A DNA stretch of 64,000 bases from Dasyornis broadbenti (GCA_013397935.1 VZRN01005169.1:682001-746000); one strand, 5' to 3'; positions 52,036 through 63,495 are shown, numbered from the stretch's first letter. The notes: generated from the letters alone by a model not told the origin. Numbers and translations: made by a program.

Positions 52036-54399
52036 GTGAGAGCCCGGCCCAGGTGAAGGGGCGGGAGGGATGGGAGCCTCATGCAGCCCAGATTTGTGCT
52101 AGGCCTTAACACCCCAGCTGGAGAGCAGTGCCATAACAAAGCACGTTATCTGGCCTTCACACACTGCTCACCAAACCTGGAGGCGTAACACTGGGGGACA
52201 GGCCTTGTCCAAGACATTCATCGAGTGGGAATGTTTTAACATGGAAATCATCACTTCTCAATGATGGGCTCAAAAGACAGAGAGGGACCAAAGCCTGGTT
52301 ATTGCCAGGTCTTTCCTCAGAGTGCAGTTGAATTTCGGGTGATGGCGCTAAGGGCTAAAGGTGATGAAACCATGGGGAGCATTACTACTCCTAATCACAG
52401 CGAGGGGAATGATGAAGCAAGCAGCACAGATTAGGAGAATATATGTCCTCAGTGAAACACCAAAAGCATGAGAAAGGTTAAGTGGGGGCATCCCACTCCC
52501 TCCACCCCCCACGAAAATGTTTGAGCGATGACATCTTTGTGCACTGCTGAGACTTGGTTTTCCCATGCAGCTCCAGTAACTCTGCAGATAATACTGAAAT
52601 TCAGAGTGCTGAAGTTTGTGCAGTATTATGCCTCTGTGTCATGTACAGAGCTTTGCACATCTCTGTGCTGTTAATATTAAATGGTAAGAAAACAGTCAAA
52701 TTCATTACACTGAGAAGGCCACAATGTGCTGTGAAACAGCCCAAGGTTAAATATTTACTGGCCATCAGTCACTGCTTGTTCACCCAGGGTGGACAGATCA
52801 AGGATTTGCTGAAAACCTGAGCCACATGCCTCAGCCTCAGCATGGGAGACACTACTGCTCCAGCCTCAATTGCCACTGCCTCCCAGGCAGACCAGTGCAT
52901 TGTCCACCCATGCTGGCTGCTGGCATTCTGCCATCCCAGCTTAGTGTCCAGTCCATGGTGACCACCACGCTGCCAGCAGTGGGGCCCTGCACTCGCTGCC
53001 AACTCCAGCGTAGAGTCAGAGGCGGTTTGGGACAGGCTCCTCATGGGCCATCAACAGCTACCCAAGAAGAGGCTGGTTTATGTGTGATGCCAACACTCAA
53101 CAGGAGAATTAGGTGTGGACCAAGACACAATTGAGTAGCTGCTAGAACCATCCTGTGTCCCTAAGAAAATCTGTCTTCCTCCCTTTGGTTAATGGGTATT
53201 TCTGTTCCAAAATGCTTGAACACTGGAAAGCTTTTGGTTAGCCTTGGAAACAGTACCAGTTTAGGAAAATTGTGGAGTTGGGGTGAGAACACTTGAAAAT
53301 CATTGTCAGTTAGTCCATTCCCCCACTCAGCTGGGTCTTTAAATGTGATACCTGTGCAGCACAAGTGTGCTCAGTAATCACAGCATGGCCTGACCAGTTG
53401 GCAGGATAGATTGGTTTTGTGTTCAGAGTCTGTTCCCAATCACAGCTGTGGGAGGATACTGACCTCAGGAGCTGTCAGCTCCAAGAAGCAGATTAAAATT
53501 TGATTTTCACTCTAAGTGTCATTTGGCAGCAGCTAAAGAATTTAGCAGCAGAGAGAGGGGTGCCAGGTAGAAGCCTCCATAATTTCAGCTGATCAGTCCA
53601 AGCTGATAGGTCTATTGGGCTGCACACTGTCCTTCAAAGAGGATCAGACTTCTAGGCATGTATTCAATTCAGAGGGTCAATGCTGTATGGACTTGAGAAG
53701 GAGGAAAGATTTGTCTGGTGGATTTATTTGTTGGACCCTCACCAGGGAAATTCCCCCAAGAACCACTGCCCATTTTCAGTCCAGCTTGCTTCTGTCTTAG
53801 TTCAAGTAAGCCAAGCCTTTCTTTGGTCCCTAACAGGACTGTCAACAAAGCCAAATCGTTTTTACAAATGCACAGTGAAAGGAAGTTGTAGCTTTTGAAA
53901 TCTTCAAAGCTGTCTTCCTCCTTTGCACATGAACAGTGTACTTGTTCAGGTTCTCAGCACTGCCAGCCCTGGCTCCTAGGGACACAAAGCATTTCCCACT
54001 GCCCCTGGAAGCAGGAGGCTGAGCCTGGCAGGCTGAGCTCCTCCAGTTCAGGACCCATGGAGTCCAGGCAGCAGCAGAACCAAGCTTCCATGATGGAAGA
54101 AGAGTAGTGTGTCCCAGGCAGGATCAAGAGAGTCTGGGTGGCTGTATTCAGTTGGAGGTTGAGTGTTCCTGCAGAGCTGAGGCTGGGTCCAGCCTGTGAC
54201 ATGCAGCAGTGTCAGCAGAGGCTGGTGCTCCTGCACAGCGTTCGGGCAGTCACCCAGGAACAGGGCGAGGTCTGTCCCAGGCTTTTACTCACAGCCAGAC
54301 ATGTTTCTGCTGGTCTGACCAGCTGATGCTTCTGAACCTCCCTGACCTTTGTGTTCTCACCTCACCAGTCATTTTTCTCCACCCTTGGTTGTTTTCCAG
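52036..54399 (+). other. Intron (2.4 kb), nothing recognised
   Basis: No exon or repeat is recognised, and open frames are short on both strands. It ends with GGTTGTTTTCCAG before the exon at 54400. Confidence 0.8.
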
Positions 54400-54496
54400 C
54401 TGCCTTACCTCACAGCCAGAGGAGTTCCACACCGTCGAGCGAGCTTGCAGCCACGCCACCGGGCAGTCCCCACCACATTCTCACGTGGCAGACTGG
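54400..54496 (+). CDS. FRMD4A: FRMD4A exon: last common coding exon
   Basis: The acceptor is TTGTTTTCCAG at 54389-54399 and the donor GTGAGT starts at 54497. Two bases complete an Ala codon; it then encodes ALPHSQRSSTPSSELAATPP and GSPHHILTWQT, and ends with GG of a Gly codon. This phase fits both downstream terminal exons, at 56268 and 58046. It is the branching point for the two C-termini. Confidence 0.95.
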
Positions 54497-56267
54497 GTGA
54501 GTGTCCGTGGGTCAGGTTAGAGAATCCACCTCACGCAGTGCCTGTGAGGAAAAGCTCTTCACACACAAGCAAAGGGAGAGCACAGCTATAGGTAACGTTT
54601 TCCGGGTGCTCCATAGCCTACATTCACATGGAGAATTTTCAGTCTCCCACCTGTGCTCTCAGGATGATAGAGCTCTGGTTCAGGCTGACCAAGACATGGC
54701 TGAGCCATCCACACCCAGCAGCGCTGCTCCAAGCAGTGTCAGATCCACAGGGAAAGAAGCCTTGCAGGTTCCTCCTGCTTAGACACTCTCCTTCCTCCAG
54801 TCTTCATATGTTGAAATAGCTGATATTTCTTTTTTAGCAGCCATCACACATCACACCAAGACCTTGTTGCAAAAGCAGGGTTCAGTGCCTGCCATACCTG
54901 TGTGTGCAGCAACCTCATTTTTCAGCTCTGTTTTCCCCAGGAATGTGTCTGCATGACTTTTAAGTGCATCTTTTTTCAGCTACCACTAACATAAAGGTGC
55001 TTCACCAGAGTGTGAGGGAGGCATTACACACAGGTGGCCATTACTCATGTAAATACAGTAATTGGGTTCTTTGGAACCTCTTTGCAAGGTAGGGAATTCC
55101 AGGAGTAAACAAACAGTTTTTTGCAAGCTCCCATGGGTATTCTCTAGCAATCACCTGTAATTCTGTTCTGCCACATGAAATAAAGGTCATTTCCAGATCC
55201 CGTCTAACTCAGCACATCCCAGATTGTGGGATGAGATTTCAGTGAGATCAGCTAGATCTAACACTACAGTCCTCAAAATACCCTGGTCCTCTCAATAGGA
55301 AAACAGATCTGATACCCTGAGTCATGAATTGGGACTAACAGCTTTGAAAATATTTGACTGTGCAGCTACTGGAAAATCTCCTGCTCTTTAATTATCCTGG
55401 TCACCTATGACTAGGTTTGACCTCTGGTTTTACTCCAGCACTGCTTGTGACTGCACTTTAAATTGGAGATGAGGAGAACCATAACCACAACCCCTTAGGC
55501 ATACCTGAATTTTAAATTCACACATTTGACATCCAGCCACACATTGTCTTTGCATGTGCCTCCAGCTTTAGAACAGGAGAATGTTCTCGGTCCCATTTCA
55601 CAGAAAGTCAAGGGATGGCAAGAGAGGCAAAATGGTATGGTACCTACCTTTACCATACACTGAAATTCCCACTATTAAGGGTTTGAGTGTAAACTCAAAT
55701 CTTAGTCTCAGTCTCCATCCCAATCCTAAATCTTCTAAATGTCTCGATGATGATCAGAATCAAAACTGGAGAGCATCCAGCTGAGACATGTGTTTGGACA
55801 ATCCGAGATTTTCTTATGTTTCTATTCAAGATAAGTCCTGCACCCTGTCTCTCACAACAAAAATACATCAAGCCAAATTCCAGCTGGTGAAAGTGAAGTT
55901 ACCTGGATTTATAGCTTAGGCCCTGCAACAACAACCAGTGCAAAAAGAATTGGAGACAAATCAGCAATTGTTTTGTGCCTGAGCATAGCACCCAAGGTGT
56001 ATGTGTATACATACAGGAGTGCACACAGTCTGCCATCAGATGCACCACACAGATTTCCCTACTGCAGGAGCAGCTGTGCCCACCCAGCACGACTCAACAG
56101 ATTGACAGTTCTCCCCAACATGTTTTTGTGTCACTAACTTTTTCTAAAGATGATTCATCAACTTGTTTCCCCACTGGATTAATAAGCTCGTAACAATGTC
56201 TGTGTCACTTCTTTTCTTTAACATTTCCTCTCTCCTCTTTCCTCCTTTTTTGCTCTCCTTTGTTCAG
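54497..56267 (+). other. Intron (1.8 kb), nothing recognised
   Basis: No feature other than the splice sites. A pyrimidine-rich stretch (about 56226-56265) precedes the acceptor of the next exon. Confidence 0.8.
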
Positions 56268-56337
56268 AGAAGCAACAGACAACTCACCCACTATGGATGA
56301 GTCTCAGTCTCCAACCCACCAAAGTACTGATGAATAG
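56268..56337 (+). CDS. FRMD4A: FRMD4A alternative terminal coding exon (acidic C-terminus)
   Basis: The acceptor is CTTTGTTCAG at 56258-56267. Joined to the exon at 54400 it completes Gly and encodes EATDNSPTMDESQSPTHQST, DE and a TAG stop at 56335-56337. This matches the canonical mammalian C-terminus (ending HQSTDE). A donor-like GTAAGG starts at 56345, just after the stop. The exon may therefore be a 77-bp cassette spliced on to the exon at 58046, with the stop too near that junction to trigger nonsense-mediated decay. If it is instead terminal, an ATTAAA lies at 56492-56497. Confidence 0.9.
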
Positions 56338-56344
56338 AGGTATA

Positions 56345-58045
56345 GTAAGGGAACATTTTGTTCTTTCCTCCTTCTGCCCTACAGTCCGTGAGCACAGTGC
56401 AAGTGCCTGGCCTCCCGTTGTCCCGCTGGAGCAGCCCTTCAGTTGTGTGCCTGCTTGCCTGCCAGCAAGGCTTCCTTCAGCTCTTGGGAGCATTAAAGCT
56501 CTCTCTCTGCCTTTTCAGCAAGTTTGTGGCTGTGACACTTTCCCCTGTGAAAGGGACTTGGGGCCAGCCCACCCTGTGTCCCTACAGAGGCTGAATGGGC
56601 ACAGAGAGTGGGGAGGGGGGAGCAACAAATCTGTGGCTTGGCACAATTGAAAGCAGCATGGGCAGAGAGCTGTGGGAACAGTCTGGGAGCAGCGTGGTGG
56701 GGATATGAGCTCGGGTAAGCTCAGAGGACCTGGCCAGAGCTCCCAGCCTCACTCCAGTCACAGCTCTGTCACCCCTTCCTCCTCCCTCTCTGCTGCAGAG
56801 CTGAGGCTGTTTGCAGCAGCAGCAGCAGAGAGGTTTTATGGAATGAGGAGCAACCCTGGCCCCGTTCTTGTGGGAAGACAGAGGGAACAAAAAAACCCCT
56901 CAGAGTATTTCTGTTTTAATTAAACTGCCATTGCTGTCTGACACTCTCATTTGAATCTACATCCGTTCACAGCTGGCATCTGTTAAGTATTTCAAGCCCG
57001 ACTTTCTAGAGATATCCCATAAACCTCTCTACACCAGCACAGAGCATGGAAACAAAAGGCTCTTTAACATGCAAATGACAGTGCCCTTGCTCAGGTTGCT
57101 CTCAGACACCAATCCCAGGAAATCCAGGTAGAAAAGAGGGCAGAGGAAGCAGGAACTGCATCAGATGTGAAATCAGTCCTGTGAGGTGAGGAGGGAGTGG
57201 AGGAAGGAGTGAGAATCCTTCAGTAAACAGAAAAAAAATGCATCTCCTGCTTTTGTCCTCAAAACAACCTCTAGTTTGGAAGTCAGTTCAAATCAAAGTG
57301 TGAGGGAGAGACATCAGTTCTGGCTACAACTGCACAGATGTAACAATCACTTTTCAAAAGATCCTGATTTTGACCTGAGTGTTTTCCTCTGGCAAGGAGC
57401 TGAACAGCCTAAGCCAGGAGCTGACCCTGGTCGGAGCTCTTAACATTAATAGCAAAGAAAATTCTCATGAACTGTCTCATCTGCTCAGTACAGGCAAAGA
57501 AAAAGACAGTCAACAAAAGAAGCAGTAGCTTGTCAGGAGATGTATCCCAAGACGAGGACTAGGCTGCTACAACAGAACATGATCCTTTCCATATCAGACC
57601 AGGCATGCTCTCACACGTCCCTTCAGGTTCATCCATGGAAAGCCACGTAACTCTGGGATTGCTCAGTGATGCACAAGCCTCTGCCCAGAGCAGAAGTGCT
57701 ACAGGAAAGTGCCACTACCCTCCTCCTTCCACATTCCCACTGGGTGATATAGCCCATGGCCAAGAGAGCTGCTCCAAGGATTTGCTTCTTGGAGAGCATC
57801 CTATTGAAAAATCTCTTTATCCCAACTTACTACCAAGCAGGACAGGAGGCAGAGGAGCCCGCAGGCAGGGCAGAGGCACAGCACTGCTGCTGCACCCGGG
57901 GTGGGGGGAAGAAGACACAGGCAGAGTGCAGGGGAGTCTGTGAATATCCTGCATTCCTCTCTACCCCATAACACAATGTTTTATGCTCATGGTTGAACTT
58001 CCCGGGAGCAGTCACTGTCCTAACAAAGTTTCCTTTCTCCTGCAG
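56345..58045 (+). other. Intron between the alternative 3' exons (1.7 kb)
   Basis: Contains a CAG5 microsatellite (56814-56828) and no further exon that I can support. A short coding-like stretch at 57494-57562 was considered and rejected because its phase does not fit. Confidence 0.7.
56814..56828. repeat. (CAG)5 microsatellite
   Basis: Five CAG units in an intron, or in the 3'UTR if the preceding exon is terminal. It is short and probably stable. Confidence 0.8.
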
Positions 58046-58148
58046 GAACTACAGTGATAGCTGTTTCCTGGATTCTCCCCTCTATCCAGAATTAGCAGAT
58101 GTCCAATGGTATGGGCAGGAAAAAGCCAAGCCTGGGACTCTAGTGTGA
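58046..58148 (+). CDS. FRMD4A: FRMD4A alternative terminal coding exon (PDZ-ligand C-terminus)
   Basis: The acceptor is TTTCTCCTGCAG at 58034-58045. Joined directly to the exon at 54400 it completes Gly and encodes NYSDSCFLDSPLYPELADVQ, then WYGQEKAKPGTLV and a TGA at 58146-58148. The last residues, T-L-V, fit the class I PDZ-binding consensus (S/T-x-hydrophobic). This fits a protein that works with the multi-PDZ polarity factor Par3. I recall the same C-terminus in mammalian isoforms. When the exon at 56268 is included, this sequence becomes 3'UTR. Confidence 0.9.
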
Positions 58149-59067
58149 ACCCCTGACCTCAAGTTAATCACATCAATGCCATTCTGAGATCACCTCACTG
58201 CCTCTCATTTGCCTTACCCAGATGCACTGTCACCCAGCACCAGCTTCAACTCTAAGCACTTTTTTCACGATGCAATTCAAGACAACACTTCTGGAACGCT
58301 GGCCCTGAGACATCCACCACGGCAGCAATGGAGCGCAGCACGTCCCATTGCCAATCCCTCCCACAGCCACGGGCAGCGGGTGGAGAGGAGCAGCCATCTG
58401 AAGAGTCAGTTTCAAAATTGGTTTTCCTTTGAAACAATGGAAGCCTTTCAAGGCTCATATCAAAGATTAGTGTTCCACAGCACGTAACAGCAGTAAGAGT
58501 TCCATGACCTGCGAGCTGAAGCCAACAGCATTAATTTTAAGGGGGTGGGAACAGGACAGAGGCTGAGAAACAGAGACCATTGTCCTGAAAGTGTGTCTGT
58601 TCTGAAACAGCAAAATCCCATCACTTCAGAGATGTGTCAGTCTCACAATCAGGTCAGCACTGCCAAAGATCGCCACACCACTGTTGGCAGGATGAGTTTG
58701 CTCAGCAAGTTCTAGCTACAAGAACATCTCCCTTCTTTAACTCAATGGCAGACACAACCACCGCCTGCAAAATGGCATTTCCTTCTTCGCTTGGAGTCCA
58801 CCTACACGCAAGCAAAACAACCCCCAGTGCTGCAGACACACCCGAGGTCTGGGCTGGTATCACAGCATCGCTGTCTGCAAGCCGCTATTGAACTGGATAA
58901 ACAAGGTTTACAAAGGCATTACCTAAAGCAGAGGCAAGTACTGCACTCACAGCATCTCTGTGGCTGGCACAGAGTGCCCACCAATACATGGAGAGGTTGG
59001 GATTGTATTGGTTGCTTTGATACAGATAAAAATTGCCAAAAAAACCTTTCCACAAACAGATACATCC

Positions 59068-59073
59068 AATAAA
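59068..59073 (+). terminator. Candidate proximal poly(A) signal AATAAA
   Basis: A canonical hexamer about 920 nt after the stop. A GU-rich GTGTTGATGTG follows at about 59096-59106, at the right distance for a downstream element. Use cannot be shown from the sequence alone. Confidence 0.45.
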
Positions 59074-59727
59074 TTCAAATCTATTTCTGCACGAAGTGTT
59101 GATGTGAAATCCAAGGGGAAAGCACATCGCGACCAACTGACACGGCCAAGCTGCGTTCACATATTGGTTCCACTCTTCTTCCCTTCGTTAGCACCAGTGT
59201 AGCAAAGGGCTCGTCACTCGTGTGCTGCCGTGTGGGAGAACCAGTCTGTCAGGAAGCGGGAAGGCTCCTGGAGCAGGGTTGGACAACCAGCAGCCAGGCA
59301 AATCTTCCCCTTGCAAGAGAGAAAGAGAAGCGACTGAGCGAGGCATCAGACACAAGCGAGAGCTGCCTGTGGACACCAAACAGAGTCACACGAGCATGGC
59401 GTGGAAGGAGCTGCAAGTTTACACATATTTAGAGCAATGCTTTATACATGTCAAGCCATGGAACTTTCAAAGGCCTCAAAGACACTTTTGTAATGAACAA
59501 GTGCACAATCTAGGTGGATGTTGAAGCTGGCACATCTTAGTCTTCACTGCGGTGCTATGCTGTTTTTATTGCCACTCAATGGGGGCAGGCGCTCGGCCTT
59601 CCCCTGTTGGTGCGTGCAAACGATGATTTCCTATGGGAAAGGCATTAAAAGAAACGGCTGGAGGGGGTTACTATGTGAAAAGCAGAAACTGAAGTTAGCT
59701 TTAGTTTAAGGAAAAAGGAAAAAAAAA

Positions 59728-59757
59728 GTGTGAGTGTGTGTGTGCGCGTGTGTGTGA
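59728..59757. repeat. (GT)n microsatellite in 3'UTR
   Basis: An interrupted GT/GC run (GTGTGAGTGTGTGTGTGCGC and onward). It may vary in length between individuals. Confidence 0.85.
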
Positions 59758-60131
59758 GTTCCAAGAATAACAATAGCGTCTACCAGACAAAGTAGAACGA
59801 AACATTTCAAATTAAACACCGCTTCTTGGGGGGCTGCCACACCTTTTGGTATTAAGATTGCTGGAAAACTGCATTCCAGGCTTTAAAAGAGAATGGGTTC
59901 TGTGTAATTAGCCTTTGAAAAACAATGGGATTTCTAAACATTAATGCAAGCAGCTCATGTCCATTCCTTTCTGCAAATCACACCAGAAATGTTGGCTTTG
60001 GTTCCCTGCACTGCTGCCTCACATCGCTGGTGAGGTGTGGAGGTGGCCTTGCAGAGATGAGGCAGTGACAGGCAGTAAGGCTGTTATTTGTCCAGGGAAA
60101 TCTGTGGCAGAGCCAGGATTGGATGGGGCAA

Positions 60132-60250
60132 GAGGCCAGGCTGGATGGGGCTCTGAGCAAACTGGTCTAGGGGAAGGTGTCCCTGCCCATGGCAGGGGCT
60201 GGATCCAGATGATGTCACTTCCAACACAAACCCTTCCATTATTTCATGAT
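60132..60250 (+). mobile_element. CR1 LINE 3'-end fragment inside the 3'UTR
   Basis: GAGGCCAGGCTGGATGGGGC, then CTCTGAGCAAACTGGTCTAG, GGGAAGGTGTCCCTGCCCAT and GGCAGGGGCTGGATCCAGAT form a near-consensus avian CR1 3' region in plus orientation. The terminal CCATTATTTCATGAT is a degraded ATTCTATG-type end. It is well preserved, so relatively young compared with the others here. It would be part of the mature long transcript. Confidence 0.85.
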
Positions 60251-61090
60251 AAGGAAAAGTCTTTCATGTTCACATCTGAAGCATAAATGAATTATCCCTC
60301 TGAAGAAAAACAACAAAAACTCTGGCAAAGCGATTACAAAGGTGACTGCACAATACTTGTGCTTCTGGGCCTCCCTGAAGCAGCACCTGGGAGTGCAACG
60401 CACTGACAGTAATTGAAGCCTTACTTTCAATTCTGGAAGAACAGCCTGTGCTGAGATTGCAGCCTTTATCTGGACATGCAAAATGCTGTTTTCACCATCT
60501 CTTTGTGCTCTGGGGTCTTTAACATGGGAATTATTTCAAGTTCCTAATTGGCTTTTTAGCTGGATAAGAGATAGTACTGATTAATGACATTTACTGATAA
60601 GATTTGGTAGCTAAAGTGAAAGGATTAAATAAGGACCAAATTAAGCTACAGCAAATAATTTAGCCCAAGGATTTTTAGGGGCTCTGAGCAACTGTCTGTT
60701 TTCTTTTTAATTTCCCTGGTAAGTGGTTGGGGTTTGTTTTTTTTTTTCTGTGTACCTTCTTTTAATTAAAAAGAATTCAACAACAGCGGCACTATGAGGC
60801 CTCTGGGCACTACAGGAAGAAACATTAATTCCTCCAAGACCAGCTCTGCAGTTTTGCAGCAAAGGTTACAAGGTGGCAGCCCTGAAATTAGGGGGAAAAA
60901 ATAAAAATGTTTAGCCTGCATTGCAAACAGGCTCGAGTGGAGAACAAGCTTTCTAGAAACGGATTGAGTTTTGCTTTGTGTTCTGCTTTTCTGGTTTGCA
61001 ATCAAGGCACATGTGAGCAGCCAGTCTGGTAGTAAAGACAGATTAAGTAAAACAGGTTTTACTGTTTAGCTCAATTCAATTAAACACAAA

Positions 61091-61098
61091 TGTACATA
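61091..61098 (+). promoter_or_regulatory. Pumilio response element TGTACATA
   Basis: An exact match to the UGUANAUA consensus in the AU-rich distal 3'UTR. Pumilio proteins repress or localise mRNAs in neurons and germ cells. One 8-mer can occur by chance. Confidence 0.45.
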
Positions 61099-61549
61099 AA
61101 ATGTTAATCATATGAGATTAACATATTTAAGTATAACATGGAGGGGTATATACATAGCTATTATAGACAAGCACTTGACTACCAACTTAACCCCTCCTTT
61201 ACTTTTTTATTTTTCAAGGCTCCATCTGCCATAAAGCCACAACCACGTTCAGTCTCTGTGTCTGACACTCCCTCTGTGTGGGCAGGAGCCGGGGGACGGT
61301 TCCTGCATGGGGCCGTGCTGGGAGGCAGGGTTTATTTTTAAATGATATTATATGCAGTCGAGTGTTGAAAATGTTGAAACAGTCCAATTTGTTTTCACTC
61401 TGTATTAGTTTTAGTTTCAGGCATAGCCAATCCCCATTCAGGTGCTATCAGATGACCAGTTACTGCTTAGTTAACTAGATGTAAAGTTTTACATATATAT
61501 TAATGTCAATAGTTTTATTACAAGTTGTGTAAAATGGACTCTCTAGTTT

Positions 61550-61578
61550 AAAAAAAAGGAAAAAAAAAAAGAAAAAAA
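61550..61578. repeat. A-rich tract in distal 3'UTR
   Basis: Adenine runs of 8, 12 and 7 separated by GG and G. It is simple sequence and could cause internal oligo-dT priming in cDNA libraries. Confidence 0.85.
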
Positions 61579-61780
61579 TTAGGTCTCTCCTGAAATTGAC
61601 TTTAGAGCATGGAAAATGATTTTACTGGATTCTGTTCAACTGTAATCAAGGAAAAAAATATGTATGTTGTAGAAAAAGTTGCAGAATTAAAAAATATCTG
61701 CTTTTAATTTATTCTTTTTGTATTAAGAATTTGTATAGTTACCTTTACATTTTGCAAAACAGTGTTGTCAACACTTCCTT

Positions 61781-61786
61781 ATTAAA
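61781..61786 (+). terminator. FRMD4A: Distal poly(A) signal ATTAAA
   Basis: ATTAAA sits in CTTCCTTATTAAAGCATTTT, followed after about 15-20 nt by the probable cleavage region (about 61800) and a GT-rich TGGTCTCTTGGGG. The AU-rich sequence stops here and GC-richer unique DNA begins, which fits the end of the transcript. The common ATTAAA variant is used rather than AATAAA. Confidence 0.7.
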
Positions 61787-61800
61787 GCATTTTCAAAATG

Positions 61801-63475
61801 AAATCTTGCCGTGGTCTCTTGGGGAGGGCAGAGCCTGGGCAATCCTTCCCATTGCTAGAGATGCTGGCTCCAGATGAGTGCACAGCTGGCCAGGGTGTCC
61901 ATGGGAGACTTCCTCCTTGGCTGCCAGGGGGCCTGATTGCAGGGAACACTGGGCATTCCCCCCAAAAAGCCCATCCTTTAGAGATCCCTTGGGATTCAGC
62001 ACCCAGCAGATCCATGTTCTCCCAAGCACTGGGCCCAGGGGCTCAGGAGGACAACGAGTGTGACTGACTTCTCACCACTGTGGGAAGCAAAGTCACAGAA
62101 ATAGTATGTACTTCCAACACTCAACTTGCAATAACTGAAATTAACGCTCACTTACATGGATTGGATGCCAAGTTGCTGCAAGGCCATTTCAGCAATGCTA
62201 ACAGCTGTGGGGCAGGCTTGAGCACCAGCACGTTCCCCAGTGCTCCCAGGAACTGCTTGCATGGTGAATCCCTGAGGGAACCCATCCCAAGAGGCTGCTC
62301 TAGCTCAGCAGGGCAGTGGTGACCCCTGCACAGGGTTAGGGATGTCACTTAACATCACTGTTGTCCTCTCTGTGGCCACCCAGCACCCCTCCAAAATCAC
62401 AGGCAGCTTCCAACAGCCACACACTCTCCCATGGTGCCTCTCACACTTCCCAGTGTGGTTGCTTCCTGCTCCTTCCATTTATTCCCATTGGCCAGGGAGC
62501 CTCTTCCCACACCATCACCTCCTGTATCATCCACCCAATCCCCCTCACAGGGAGCCACCAGTGGCAGCAACCTGGAGCCAGGTGGCCCCTGTGATCATCA
62601 CCCAGCACTGCCCAATGGGGAACAATTGCTGCAGTAAATCCCCAGGAGGGTTTGGGATGGGACCAAACAGCCATGGTGAAGGTTTTCAGACACCCCCCAA
62701 ACTCTGAGACCTTAGCTCAGATTTCTTGTCAGTGACTCCAGTAGTGCTGCAGGCCCCTCTTCCAGCTCTACACCACCTCAGGAACAGCTTTCAGGGCAGC
62801 CTGCTCCAGATCTGATTCCAGCACTGCCTCACTTGTGCCTGCCCTCTCGAAAGGCACCACGCTGGGTTCTAATCCCCTGGGTCCAGGAATTGGAGCACTT
62901 TCTTCCCCCTGGGAAGGGAAGCCATTTACATCCCAATCACATTCATTCTTTGGGCAAGCCTGGATCTGTGGTGGTGATTTTATGGCAGCCAGCAGGAGAG
63001 GAACCCAGTTCCTCCATTAAAATAGACTGATCCCACATTCACCTACTCTAAGAGCCTTTCCAGCAGCACCAATAGCAAATAGGGAATTAAAGGCATTTAA
63101 CAATAATACCACTATCAGGCAGGTATCAATAGTTTGAGAGTTCACCTCGCACAGGCACTTCCACCGCCAGGCTCGGGAGGGGGTCAGGGACTGAAACAAA
63201 TGACCAGGGGCACTGAAGTCCCAAAATCACTCCAGACATCACAATGGCAAACTCATTATTTCATCCTAAGGCTACAAAGTCTTAGGATTCAGCAGAGTTA
63301 TTTCCGCCTAATGCAAGAATTATCAGAAATAAACATCTGGAAAAGCCCAGAGGGAAAAGTCAAAATTGCTAAACTGAAACATACCCTCCCCACAAAAAAA
63401 CCCCCAAACTGTCAAGCAGTGTGACAGCTGCACCACACCCGCTCCTCCCTAAACTAGACGGAGGGTTGGGATTTT
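61801..63475. other. Intergenic region downstream of FRMD4A, no gene seen
   Basis: No exon with splice context or recognisable protein is visible. Open frames are 121 codons or shorter on either strand and appear random. No repeat family was identified. Confidence 0.65.
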
Positions 63476-63489
63476 TTTGGCTAAGAGGC

Positions 63490-63495
63490 TTTATT
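63490..63495 (-). terminator. Candidate minus-strand poly(A) signal AATAAA
   Basis: The + strand TTTATT reads AATAAA on the minus strand, in the context GTTAATAAAGCCTCTTAG. It could end a convergent gene whose 3'UTR would occupy 63496-64000. In mammals PRPF18 lies tail-to-tail with FRMD4A, so it is the natural candidate, but no PRPF18 coding sequence is visible here. Confidence 0.35.

Larger units (their letters stand above)
1..61800 (+). other. FRMD4A: FRMD4A gene, 3' portion (start lies upstream of window)
   Basis: Sixteen exons on the + strand join in consistent phase into one FERM-domain scaffold protein. I recognise it as FRMD4A rather than its paralogue FRMD4B from the coiled-coil/CUPID region, the long Ser-rich tail and both known alternative C-termini. 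All placed introns begin GT and end AG. About 846-857 residues are encoded here; human FRMD4A is about 1039 residues, so roughly the first 190 residues (FERM F1 and most of F2) lie upstream. The family protein binds cytohesins and Par3, and couples Arf6 activation to junction assembly and cell polarity. Exons cluster toward the 3' end: eleven of sixteen lie after 39.9 kb. No frameshift or premature stop occurs in any exon, so the gene looks intact. Confidence 0.95.
58149..61800 (+). other. FRMD4A: FRMD4A 3' untranslated region
   Basis: About 3.65 kb from the TGA to the distal poly(A) site. The distal 750 bp are AU-rich with poly-A patches and a Pumilio-type element, as is usual for conserved long 3'UTRs. 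A CR1 fragment (60132-60250) has inserted in the middle. The extent assumes use of the ATTAAA at 61781; a proximal site near 59068 would shorten it to about 0.95 kb. Confidence 0.75.

Noticed and set aside
57494..57562. Coding-like stretch after an AG, ending VSQDED and stop
   Set aside because: The Lys/Ser-rich peptide looks plausible, but it needs phase 0 while the preceding exon ends with two bases of a codon. The pyrimidine tract is weak, and no known FRMD4A isoform has this end.
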